This document shows positions 6,177-12,409 of a stretch of 12,409 nt of DNA, piece by piece. The position numbers and the translations under genes are program-made. Positions within the stretch are counted from its first letter, which is position 1, and each line of letters begins with the position of its first letter. Under the pieces are notes generated by a model. That model ran no database searches, was not told the DNA's origin, and saw only the letters and a program-made list of their open reading frames with translations. The DNA comes from Kiritimatiellales bacterium (GTDB taxonomy: Bacteria > Verrucomicrobiota > Kiritimatiellia > Kiritimatiellales > Pontiellaceae): NCBI GenBank assembly GCA_030630445.1, contig DAOVNC010000058.1, positions 1 to 12,409 of the forward strand. Reading direction: 5' to 3'.

Positions 6177-7133
6177 TCATGTATTCCTCAATCCAAGCCC
6201 CAGGCTGGTGGTCATCAGCGGGGTGATTGCTTCGTCTTTCTTCGACGACTTTGCGCCATGCGCAATCATAAAGTTTTTATCCTTCAGCGGGTTCCACACC
6301 TCGGTCGGCAGGCCTATCGTATCGTGGATCTGCCCAAGGAATTCAGAACTGTCCGGCACAAATCCCGTTAATACTAGGCGGTTGACCGGCGTTTTATCCA
6401 CCTTTACGTGGTAGTAGAGCAATGCATCCGAAATGTTTTCAATCAGGTACTGCACCTTGCTCGCCCACTCGGCGGAGCGGGAAATAATGGTGCGCGGGTA
6501 AATATAGTGGTCGTTGTACAGAACAGAAATATCGGCGTTGTAGCGCGACAGGTTGACCACGCAAACCGCATTCTCGGTCGTCACGCTGTCTCCGCGCAGA
6601 GTTAAAAAGAGATTGCAGAGCGACATGCAACCCACATCCATCATTACGGGGAACAGGCCCGCCTTTTTTACGAGATTCATTTGGCGCACCACCTGATCCT
6701 TGGCCACGGCCACCAGCACGCCTTGCAGTTGTTCGCCCTGCTGGGTGTAGGGATCGCTCCTCGGGCGGTTTAGATGCCAGTCGAGCATGATTTTTTCCGG
6801 CGGAAGCTGCAACGTTTCCTCGGCTTCAAGCTTTAATGCGGAGGTCAGTTCAATTTGCGAAAGATCGGGATACTTAAAATATTTGAGGCAGAGCGAGCGC
6901 GACTGCAACCCGGCGCAAACCGTGCGCGTCGGCATCTTGGCCTTTTTCCACAGCTTGCGGATTACCCGTACCATCTCGTCATCCGTGGCATCCGGCGCAT
7001 ATTCCATCCATCCGGCATGCGTCAGCAGGATTTTCTTGCGGCCACGCCGTACCATCCGGGAAACACTGACAAAGCCATCCCCAATGTTGATCCCCGCAAT
7101 GTTTTCATTCTTTTCTGTGGATTCCGCTGACAT
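6177..7133 (-). CDS. pilM: PilM-like actin-fold protein of the inner-membrane alignment complex
   Basis: PilM is a cytoplasmic actin/FtsA-like protein that binds the N-terminus of PilN and links the ATPase to the PilN-O-P complex. This copy has 318 residues, close to the family length. It shows the first phosphate-loop strand (AGINIGDGFVSVSRM, 13-27), the family-like LKLEAEETLQLPPEKIMLDW and the usual end (TTSLGLGLR). The second phosphate and adenosine motifs look degenerate: VVNLSRYNADIS lacks the usual acidic residue, and LVLTGF lacks the GG pair. I start at ATG 7133, which has AGAGGU upstream. In-frame ATGs at 7217 and 7178 fall inside the pilin terminator hairpin and are unlikely starts. 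Repeat copy A follows the stop at once. Confidence 0.88.
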   Translation of the reverse strand: MSAESTEKNENIAGINIGDGFVSVSRMVRRGRKKILLTHAGWMEYAPDATDDEMVRVIRKLWKKAKMPTRTVCAGLQSRSLCLKYFKYPDLSQIELTSALKLEAEETLQLPPEKIMLDWHLNRPRSDPYTQQGEQLQGVLVAVAKDQVVRQMNLVKKAGLFPVMMDVGCMSLCNLFLTLRGDSVTTENAVCVVNLSRYNADISVLYNDHYIYPRTIISRSAEWASKVQYLIENISDALLYYHVKVDKTPVNRLVLTGFVPDSSEFLGQIHDTIGLPTEVWNPLKDKNFMIAHGAKSSKKDEAITPLMTTSLGLGLRNT

Positions 7134-7165
7134 TTCTACCTCTGCATTCAGTTCCGGTGTAATGT

Positions 7166-7218
7166 AAAAAAAGGCCATGGACTGGCGACTCCGGATTAAG
7201 ACGAAGCCGCCATCCATG
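7166..7218 (-). terminator. Intrinsic terminator directly after the major pilin gene
   Basis: The minus-strand RNA can form a long stem. The outer CAUGGA/UCCAUG pairs (6 bp), then UGGCG/CGCCA (5 bp) with one bulged base. An inner CUUCG/CGGAG (5 bp, one G-U) follows, with an 8-nt loop. The stem is followed by GGCC and then seven U (7166-7172). It begins 13 nt after the pilin stop. Partial read-through would supply the downstream genes at a lower level. Confidence 0.8.
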
Positions 7219-7231
7219 TGTCATTCAGTAT

Positions 7232-7654
7232 CTAGTCAAGCAGCGTGCCGGTCCATTCGACATCACCGCCGTCAACGGTCATTATTACACTTGCAGCATT
7301 GCCGTCACTATCCGTCTCAGTCGTGGAGAGTGCAGTAACGACATAGGCATCCTTGGCTGTATGAGTGAAGGTATAGTTTGCATCCTTGAAGTAGGCGCCG
7401 TTCATATCGCCAGTATTGATCCCTTTCAAGGTCGTAGCCACGCCAGCTACTGCAGGCGCATCATTCTCAGCCCAATACATACGTAGCTGGGTTGCAATCG
7501 TGGTGCAGCCCGCCTGGCCTTCCGTGGCTTTCGCCCGATCCTTGTTGCCCGACATGAGCGGGATGGCTACCGCCGCCAGAATGGCTACGATAATTGCGAC
7601 AACCATCAGTTCCACCAGCGTGAAACCTGACTTTTTGTTTTTCTTTGTCTTCAT
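7232..7654 (-). CDS. Major pilin / major pseudopilin (PilA/GspG-like)
   Basis: This is the main filament subunit: 140 residues, made as a prepilin and cleaved by a prepilin peptidase not encoded here. The leader MKTKKNKKSG ends in G10. Mature F+1, E+5 and P+22 are all present in the hydrophobic helix FTLVELMVVAIIVAILAAVA. The globular part has no disulfide pair (a single Cys, in AGCTT) and contains GAYFKDANYTFTHTAKDAYV, a region reminiscent of small GspG/geopilin-like subunits. Three things suggest high expression: it sits between the platform gene and pilM, has the best ribosome-binding site in the cluster, and is followed immediately by an intrinsic terminator. Major subunit status is inferred from these and from its canonical helix. 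PilA and GspG cannot be separated by sequence alone. Confidence 0.9.
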   Translation of the reverse strand: MKTKKNKKSGFTLVELMVVAIIVAILAAVAIPLMSGNKDRAKATEGQAGCTTIATQLRMYWAENDAPAVAGVATTLKGINTGDMNGAYFKDANYTFTHTAKDAYVVTALSTTETDSDGNAASVIMTVDGGDVEWTGTLLD

Positions 7655-7660
7655 CTTGTT

Positions 7661-7668
7661 CTCCTTTT
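7661..7668 (-). promoter_or_regulatory. Strong ribosome-binding site deciding the pilin start
   Basis: AAAAGGAG sits six bases before ATG 7654. This selects the start that gives a short ten-residue prepilin leader, over an upstream in-frame ATG at 7696 that would add 14 non-conserved residues. Confidence 0.85.
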
Positions 7669-7680
7669 GTTGATTACCAA

Positions 7681-7767
7681 CTACCATGGGCACCATGCCC
7701 TATTTCCATTCCCATCCGCCCCAGAGATGGATCTTCCTACCATTGAATTTGTCTCTTCTATTGTCAT
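7681..7767 (-). CDS. Possible 28-codon small ORF upstream of the major pilin
   Basis: After the pilC stop there is a very strong Shine-Dalgarno (AAAAGGAGG at 7771-7779) and then ATG at 7767. The frame gives MTIEETNSMVGRSISGADGN followed by GNRAWCPW and a TAG at 7681-7683. It ends only about 12 nt before the pilin ribosome-binding site. The spacing from GGAGG to ATG is three bases, which is short, and the peptide matches nothing I recognise. It could be a leader peptide that couples or tunes pilin translation, or just leader sequence. Confidence 0.25.
   Translation of the reverse strand: MTIEETNSMVGRSISGADGNGNRAWCPW
7685..7700 (-). other. Overlapping small palindromes in the pilin leader
   Basis: Two mutually exclusive 5-bp hairpins overlap: GGGCA/TGCCC (7688-7700) and CATGG/CCATG (7685-7697). 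They lie about 20 bases upstream of the pilin ribosome-binding site, at the end of the possible 28-codon ORF. They might act on mRNA stability or translation. Stems this short also occur by chance. Confidence 0.2.
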
Positions 7768-7788
7768 CAACCTCCTTTTCTGGAAGCG

Positions 7789-9042
7789 CTACTGAACACT
7801 CGACGAAACCGTGAAGATCGGCATATAAATCGCCAGCACGATCACCAAGACAAACGCGCCAAATACGCAGATAATCACCGGTTCGAACAGGGCCATGGTG
7901 GTCATGATCGACACTTCCACCTGGTCTTCATACAAATCGGCCACCTTTTCCAATACCTCGGGGAGCTGGCCGGAATCTTCGCCGACACTGACCATGCGTA
8001 CCACCAGCCCCGGAAAGATGCAGCTCTGCGCCAGACTGTCGGCAATGCCATGCCCTGTCAGGATCCGGTCGCGCACCTCCAGCACGGTGCGTTGCAACAC
8101 TTGGTTTCCGGTGGCTTCCGCGCAGATTTCCATCGCGGTGGAGATCGGAACCCCGCTGTTGACCATGATGGCCAGACTGCGGCAAAAACGGGCCAATACA
8201 TATTTCATGATCAGATCGCCGGCATAGGGCGTTTTTAGCTTGAGCTGATCCTTTCGATAGCCCCCCGACGAGGTGCGTCCGTAGAAGACCAGCGCAGCGG
8301 TCACTACAATCACGAGGGCAAAGATTTCGATGACATACTTCACAAAGAAATTATTGATGGAAAAGACGATCGTGGTGAAGATGGGCAGCTTTGCGCCAAA
8401 GCCCCCGAAAATATCAACAAACTGCGGCAGTATCCACAAGGTCATAATCAGGCAGACGACCACAAAAAAGCCGGCAATAAACATGGGATAGGCCGCCATG
8501 GCCTTGATGCGGCGCTGCAGCTTGTCGGTGCGTTCGAGATAGTCGGCCAGTTGCTTCAGGGTTTCCGGAAGCTTGCCCGCCTCTTCCGCCACCTTGGCCA
8601 GTCCGCAAAACATGACATTGAAAATTCTCGGGTGGCTGGCGACCGCTTGCGAAAAGCTTTTGCCGTCGTTCAACTGACCCACCATGTCCAGTACGGCCAT
8701 TTGCAACTGCGGCTGTTCCAAATCCTGCCCGATCGTATCGAGCGCATCGCGCAGCGGAACCCCCGCATTGACCGAAATGGCCAACTGGCGGCAAAAGATG
8801 GCGAGATCGCCCATCCTTACCTTGCCTGAAGAAAAGGCCTTTCGCTTGGCTTTGACGTCCGGCTTTACGGGAGCCGATTTCGGGGCCGCACCGGCCTTTT
8901 CATGCTCGATGCCAAAGAGGTCGACCACGGTCAATCCCTTCTTCCGCAAGGCTTCCAACGCCTCCAGCCGGGTAGACGCCTCGACTGAGGAGCGAATCTC
9001 CTGGCCTTCCTTGTTTTTCGCAATATAGCTAAATACACCCAT
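7789..9042 (-). CDS. pilC: Inner-membrane platform protein, PilC/GspF family
   Basis: This polytopic inner-membrane protein couples the ATPase to prepilin extraction. It has 417 residues in the classic duplicated layout. The first T2SSF domain is at about 80-203 (FCRQLAISVNAGVPLRDALD), with a membrane segment near 187-206. The second domain is at about 283-405 (FCRSLAIMVNSGVPISTAME), with membrane segments near 236-254 and 387-408. The N-terminus (YIAKNKEGQEIRSSVEA) is typical of the family. I start at ATG 9042 because it has a GAAGGA Shine-Dalgarno seven bases upstream. An in-frame TTG at 9060 would add six residues but would use up that site. The gene follows repeat copy B. Its stop is followed after about 21 nt by a possible small ORF and then the major pilin. 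Confidence 0.95.
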   Translation of the reverse strand: MGVFSYIAKNKEGQEIRSSVEASTRLEALEALRKKGLTVVDLFGIEHEKAGAAPKSAPVKPDVKAKRKAFSSGKVRMGDLAIFCRQLAISVNAGVPLRDALDTIGQDLEQPQLQMAVLDMVGQLNDGKSFSQAVASHPRIFNVMFCGLAKVAEEAGKLPETLKQLADYLERTDKLQRRIKAMAAYPMFIAGFFVVVCLIMTLWILPQFVDIFGGFGAKLPIFTTIVFSINNFFVKYVIEIFALVIVVTAALVFYGRTSSGGYRKDQLKLKTPYAGDLIMKYVLARFCRSLAIMVNSGVPISTAMEICAEATGNQVLQRTVLEVRDRILTGHGIADSLAQSCIFPGLVVRMVSVGEDSGQLPEVLEKVADLYEDQVEVSIMTTMALFEPVIICVFGAFVLVIVLAIYMPIFTVSSSVQ

Positions 9043-9075
9043 TTTTTTATCCTTCGCCAACTTTAATGTAATGAA

Positions 9076-9187
9076 GAAATAAGAATTCAGAATGGAGAAT
9101 GGTGGAACTCAGGCGGCGTTGGCCTTTTTTTAATAAAAGCTGTCGCAGACCAACCATTCTTAATTCTAAAATCTTCATTCTTAATTC
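9076..9187. repeat. Intergenic element, copy B: heptamer arms around a conserved core
   Basis: The left arm (9076-9103) is GAAATAA, GAATTCA, GAATGGA, GAATGGT in strict 7-nt register. The core starts with GAACTCA at 9105 and contains GCGTTGGCCTT and GTCGCAGACC. The right arm (9153-9187) is the reverse complement type: ACCATTC, TTAATTC, TAAAATC, TTCATTC, TTAATTC. The element begins 4 nt after the ATPase stop and ends just before the pilC ribosome-binding region. A second copy lies at 6059-6176. Confidence 0.8.
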
Positions 9188-9191
9188 TCCT

Positions 9192-10895
9192 CTAGTCCAT
9201 CTGGCAGACGCTAATCGCCTCGCTAATGGTGGTTTCACCTTGTCTGACTCGTCTAAATCCGTTTTCGGCCAGCGTTTCCATGCCGCCCTTGACCGCCTGC
9301 TTGCGCAGGGTTATGTCGTCGGCCTCGTCGTGCACAAGTTCCCGGATGGACGGCGTCACTTCCAGGAATTCAAATATGGCGCGGCGGCCTTTTACGCCGA
9401 GATTGCGGCATTGGTTGCAGCCTTCGCCTCGGTAGTAGGTCCAGCTTCCCGCATCGGGGAAAATCGGTTTGACCCATTCCATCTCGCCATCGTCCGGTTT
9501 ATACTCGGTCTTGCAATTCGGGCAGATTTTCCGCACCAGCCGCTGGGCAATGATCAGCCGCATGGTGGATGCGGTGAGGTAGGCCGGAATGCCGATATCG
9601 CGCATGCGGCTGAACGACGAGGTGGCATCGTTCGTGTGCAATGTGCTCAAAACAATGTGCCCGGTAAGCGAGGCGCGCATGGCGATTTCGGCGGTTTCCG
9701 CATCGCGGATTTCCCCGATCATCACCGCATCCGGATCCTGGCGCAGGATGTGGCGCAGGCACTCGGCAAAGTTTAGCCCAATCTTGGGGCGAACCGGCAT
9801 CTGGTTGACGCCTTCGACCAGGTATTCCACCGGATCTTCCACCGTCTGGACATTCTTGGTCGTGCTTTTCAGCAGGTTCAAGGCGCTGTAGAGCGTGGTG
9901 GTCTTGCCGCTACCCGTCGGGCCGGTCAGCAAAATAACCCCGTTCGGCATGTTCAGGATTTCCTTGAACCGCTTTAGGTTTTTCCCTTCGAAACCAATAT
10001 CCGCGAGGTCGAGCACAAGGCTCTCCTTGTCGAGGATACGCATTACGATTTTTTCGCCAAAGACCAGCGGCATGGAGGACACCCGCACATCCACCACGCG
10101 ACCGGAAAACTTAAACTTGAAGCGGCCATCCAACGGAAGGCGCCGCTCGGCAATGTCCATTTCGGCCAGAATCTTGATGCGCGTTATAATCGCTGGAAAG
10201 AGGCTCTTGGGCGGAGGGGTTACCAGACGCAACGCCCCGTCCACGCGCAAGCGCACGGTGCAGCTGGTTTCGCCCGGCTCAAAGTGAATGTCGGAGGCCC
10301 CGTCGCGCACGGCTTCCATCAACAGTAGGTTGACGTAGCGCACAACGGGGGCATCGTTGGCATGGATCAAAAGTTGATCGACATCGCCCATATCGCCCTC
10401 GAACCCGCTTTCGCCTGCCTCGATATCCACGATATCCTGGAGGCTGGATTCTACATAGGCCTCTTCCTTGTAGCATTTTTCGATGATGGCGTTGATCCGC
10501 TCTTCGGTGCTGACAGCCTTGTGGATCTCGAAGCTGGTCAGCGAGCGGATGGTGTCGACCGCATCCATGTCGAGCGGGTTTTTCATCACGATCGTGATGG
10601 ACACCCCGTCTTCCTTCTTGAGCGGGATGAGGCCATAGCGCCGTGCGACGGATTCGGGAATCAGATCGTATTCTTCGCGTTCGAGATGGAAATTCTCGTC
10701 CAGCTCAAGGTAGGGAATATTGAGCAGTTCCGAGAAGGTCAGCGCAATGTCTTCCGACGAGGCCAGCTTTTCATCAATCAGGATATCCGTCAGGATCTTC
10801 CCGGTCGCCTCCTGGATCTCCATCGCCTTTTCCAGCTCCTTGGAGCCAACCCGGCCGCTGCGGATCATCATTTCACTTAGTTGGTCGGTGATCAT
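9192..10895 (-). CDS. pilB: Pilus/secretion assembly ATPase, PilB/GspE family
   Basis: This cytoplasmic hexameric ATPase powers polymerisation of prepilins at the inner membrane, working on the PilC/GspF platform encoded next. It has 567 residues, a normal length. An N-terminal T2SSE_N/MshEN-like region (about 1-145) precedes the ATPase core. Visible motifs are Walker A GPTGSGKTT (325-333), Asp box VEDPVEY (352-358), Walker B region VMIGEIRD (391-398), the His box TGHIVLSTLHTNDA (411-424) and a zinc tetracysteine CPNC...CNQC (C458, C461, C493, C496). These place it with extension ATPases rather than PilT, which lacks the tetracysteine. The N-terminal region does not show clean RLG repeats, so c-di-GMP binding is doubtful. 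The ATG at 10895 has only a weak purine stretch upstream (GAAGAA). A 112 bp repeat element follows the stop. Confidence 0.96.
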   Translation of the reverse strand: MITDQLSEMMIRSGRVGSKELEKAMEIQEATGKILTDILIDEKLASSEDIALTFSELLNIPYLELDENFHLEREEYDLIPESVARRYGLIPLKKEDGVSITIVMKNPLDMDAVDTIRSLTSFEIHKAVSTEERINAIIEKCYKEEAYVESSLQDIVDIEAGESGFEGDMGDVDQLLIHANDAPVVRYVNLLLMEAVRDGASDIHFEPGETSCTVRLRVDGALRLVTPPPKSLFPAIITRIKILAEMDIAERRLPLDGRFKFKFSGRVVDVRVSSMPLVFGEKIVMRILDKESLVLDLADIGFEGKNLKRFKEILNMPNGVILLTGPTGSGKTTTLYSALNLLKSTTKNVQTVEDPVEYLVEGVNQMPVRPKIGLNFAECLRHILRQDPDAVMIGEIRDAETAEIAMRASLTGHIVLSTLHTNDATSSFSRMRDIGIPAYLTASTMRLIIAQRLVRKICPNCKTEYKPDDGEMEWVKPIFPDAGSWTYYRGEGCNQCRNLGVKGRRAIFEFLEVTPSIRELVHDEADDITLRKQAVKGGMETLAENGFRRVRQGETTISEAISVCQMD

Positions 10896-10926
10896 TTCTT
10901 CAAAACCCTTTTGGTGGGCGAGTTCG

Positions 10927-10988
10927 TAGTTCCGCCTTCAGGCGGCCAGTCCTGCAAGTGCCCAGAAACCGGCTAAAGCCGGAACTAC
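10927..10988. repeat. Inverted pair of GTAG-type REP-like palindromes
   Basis: The 10-mer GTAGTTCCGC occurs at 10927-10936 and, inverted, at 10979-10988. The first copy runs straight into a perfect hairpin (CCGCC, loop TTCA, GGCGG, 10933-10946). The second carries an imperfect one (CCG/CGG at 10970-10982). A GTAG tetranucleotide before a small palindrome, paired in inverted orientation, is the known layout of REP sequences mobilised by RAYT (TnpA-REP) transposases. No such transposase is in the window. The pair fills most of the secretin-ATPase gap and could fold in the mRNA as one large stem. Confidence 0.6.
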
Positions 10989-11000
10989 AAACCTTTTCAC

Positions 11001-12409
11001 TTACATCTCTTCAGATTCGACGGGTGCCGCTTCTTCGGCCGTTCCGGACGATCCGTTGACGAAGGTCACCATTTCTTCCTTTTCCGCATCGGGCGTTTCC
11101 GCGGGCACGTCTACGCCTTCCGTTTCGACCTCGGCGGGGGCCACAACATTCTCCACCTCGGCGATCTCTTCATCGGAAAGCTCGACGACCTCTTCCTCTT
11201 CAACATTCACGCCAATACGGGCTTCCCACTCGTCGTTGAGCTTCGCCGACTCGACGGCATATGCTTCGTTCTCAACGATGCTCGCCTTGACGAAGATCAG
11301 CAGTTCGATTTTTTGCTTGTTGGTGGTGGTGCGCTTGAACAAAACCCCGAGGAAGGGAATATCGCCCAGGAAAGGCACTTTATGGACGCTTTCGCGATCC
11401 CGTTCTTCCTGTAGGCCACCAATCACGGCGGAATCCCCGCTCTTCAGCAGAACCTGGGTTTGCGCTTCGCGCACCTTGAGGATCGGATAGCGCGTTAGCG
11501 CGCCGCCGCCGCCTTCCCCAGTCGACACCACACCGGACTCAAAGCCATCGATGGTACTGACCGCCGGTTTAACAATCATGTTGATGTATTCATCGTTGCT
11601 GACCTGCGGAATCACATTGAGCTGGATACCAACGTTTTCGTAATAGTCGAGACTGGTGGAGACGTTGCCGCCCGTCACCGTGCCGCCGGTCGAATCGGAC
11701 TGAATGATCGGGAACTTGGTTCCAACCAGAATGGCTGCTTCCTGGTTGTCCAGTGTCAATATTTTTGGAGCGGACAGGATATTGGCATCGCCATCCTCTT
11801 CCAAGGCATGCAGCAGAATGTCAAAGTTTTCGCCGGCCACCCGGGAAAAGAGCAACTGTAGTCCGGAGTTGTAGTCGATGGCACTAGCAAGGTTATCCGA
11901 CAACGAAGCGAAGGCGGCCGGTTCAACCAAGGACTCGTTCTGGGTAAATCCCCACTGGTTATCCACTCCAGTATTCGACGGCTCCACTCCGGGACGACTC
12001 AAAGGATCGTTCTGGCCAGTCGCAAAGTCTATTCCGAGATCCCGCAAGACACCGGTATCGATTTCAATAAACTTGGCTTCGATCAATACCTGACTTGGTT
12101 CCTGATCAAGTTCTTCCAGAATGGTTCCGATGGCCGTTAGGGAGGAAGGCACATCCGTGATAACGATGGTTTTGCTTTTTTCGATCGGTTCCGCTTTTTT
12201 CCGTTGCGCCGTGCCGATGTTCGAAACTGCACGACTTGAACTTCTACCGGAGGACGATCCGCCGCCGAATTCCCAGCCGGGGAGCCCTTTGTTGCTCATG
12301 ATCGTGAATTTACCGCGACTGGTTAGCTGCGCTTCGCAAACTTCCTTGATGTCGTAGGCGTCGAGATATTTCAGTTTGAACACCTTGGAGGCGAGCGGTT
12401 CGATGCCTT
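11001..12409 (-). CDS. Type IV pilus / type II secretion secretin (PilQ/GspD family), 5' end outside window
   Basis: This is the outer-membrane secretin channel through which the filament or exported protein passes. The frame is open to the window edge; about 468 C-terminal residues are visible and the N-terminus is missing. First comes a periplasmic N-domain remnant (FKLKYLDAYDIKEV near the edge) and a Gly/Ser-rich linker (GGGSSSGRSSSR). The N-domain to core junction follows (KTIVITDVPSSL, then QVLIEAKFIEIDTGVL). The secretin core has SAPKILTLDNQEA, GIQLNVIPQVS and the family signature VPFLGDIPFLGVLFKR followed by IELLIFVKASIV. After the core there is an extra acidic tail: 24 of the last 67 residues are D or E, with a single lysine. 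The stop lies about 105 bp before the ATPase start, with a REP-like pair between. Family assignment is firm; pilus versus secretion subtype cannot be settled from this fragment. Confidence 0.95.
   Translation of the reverse strand, partial: GIEPLASKVFKLKYLDAYDIKEVCEAQLTSRGKFTIMSNKGLPGWEFGGGSSSGRSSSRAVSNIGTAQRKKAEPIEKSKTIVITDVPSSLTAIGTILEELDQEPSQVLIEAKFIEIDTGVLRDLGIDFATGQNDPLSRPGVEPSNTGVDNQWGFTQNESLVEPAAFASLSDNLASAIDYNSGLQLLFSRVAGENFDILLHALEEDGDANILSAPKILTLDNQEAAILVGTKFPIIQSDSTGGTVTGGNVSTSLDYYENVGIQLNVIPQVSNDEYINMIVKPAVSTIDGFESGVVSTGEGGGGALTRYPILKVREAQTQVLLKSGDSAVIGGLQEERDRESVHKVPFLGDIPFLGVLFKRTTTNKQKIELLIFVKASIVENEAYAVESAKLNDEWEARIGVNVEEEEVVELSDEEIAEVENVVAPAEVETEGVDVPAETPDAEKEEMVTFVNGSSGTAEEAAPVESEEM

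Noticed and set aside
7735..7774. Sigma-70 type promoter before the pilin (TTGATG, 17 bp, TTCAAT)
   Set aside because: Each box matches consensus at only four of six positions and overlaps the possible small ORF; no clear sigma-54 site was seen either. Not strong enough to annotate.
9116..9130. Plus-strand terminator in repeat copy B (GGCC followed by T-run)
   Set aside because: The stem is weak, no plus-strand gene ends there, and the T-run is not kept intact in copy A.
9099..9776. Plus-strand 225-codon ORF opposite the ATPase gene
   Set aside because: It is the complement of a well-conserved ATPase frame with all motifs, and it begins within repeat copy B; no domain is recognisable.
10362..10880. 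Plus-strand 172-codon ORF opposite the ATPase N-terminal region
   Set aside because: Shadow of codon bias in the real gene; no ribosome site or known domain.
11056..11490. Plus-strand 144-codon Ser/Thr-rich ORF opposite the secretin tail
   Set aside because: Its serine and threonine richness is just the complement of the acidic GAA/GAG-rich secretin tail and core.

Overview
The window is almost entirely one minus-strand gene cluster, transcribed from about 12409 down to 375. It encodes a type IV filament machine of the type IVa pilus / type II secretion superfamily. In transcription order it holds: a secretin (5' end outside the window), a PilB/GspE assembly ATPase, a PilC/GspF platform protein, a major pilin, PilM-, PilN-, PilO- and PilP/GspC-like alignment-complex proteins, a possible 35-codon gene, two minor prepilins (GspI/PilV-like and GspJ/PilW-like), a PilX/GspK-like prepilin with a large repetitive beta-rich body, and an exported right-handed beta-helix protein. 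An intrinsic terminator at 318-342 closes the cluster. No retraction ATPase (PilT), prepilin peptidase (PilD) or PilY1 is visible here.

The host is a Gram-negative (diderm) bacterium, because there is an outer-membrane secretin. The last protein combines a GGG-rich beta-helix, a DxDxDG calcium-type segment and a short C-terminal beta domain. That combination is common in exoproteins of the Verrucomicrobiota/Kiritimatiellota/Lentisphaerota group, so I infer a PVC-type organism, with moderate to low certainty.

The machine looks like a hybrid. Separate PilM and PilN proteins are pilus-like. The PilP/GspC protein has a membrane anchor instead of a lipobox, and the I-J-K-like minor prepilin order is GspH-K-like. 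The final beta-helix protein could be a secreted substrate or an adhesin displayed by the filament. A strong hairpin with a U-run directly after the major pilin probably lets pilin mRNA be made in excess. It also shows that the first two in-frame ATGs of the pilM frame are not the start.

The gene junctions are unusual. Five of the wider ones carry repeats: a GTAG-type REP pair between secretin and ATPase; two copies of a ~115 bp element after the ATPase and after pilM; a 20-unit inverted array of 7-bp repeats after the pilN-like gene; and a 17-unit direct array of the same heptamer family after the pilP-like gene. The tight prepilin junctions (overlap or 1-2 nt) carry none. The two ~115 bp elements are themselves built from heptamers in inverted arms around a conserved core, so one period-7 architecture underlies four of the five.

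The left end (1-374) lies beyond the terminator. It holds a palindromic GTAG element, a CGCAAAGG-type octamer repeat and a protein-like minus-strand frame that runs off the edge.
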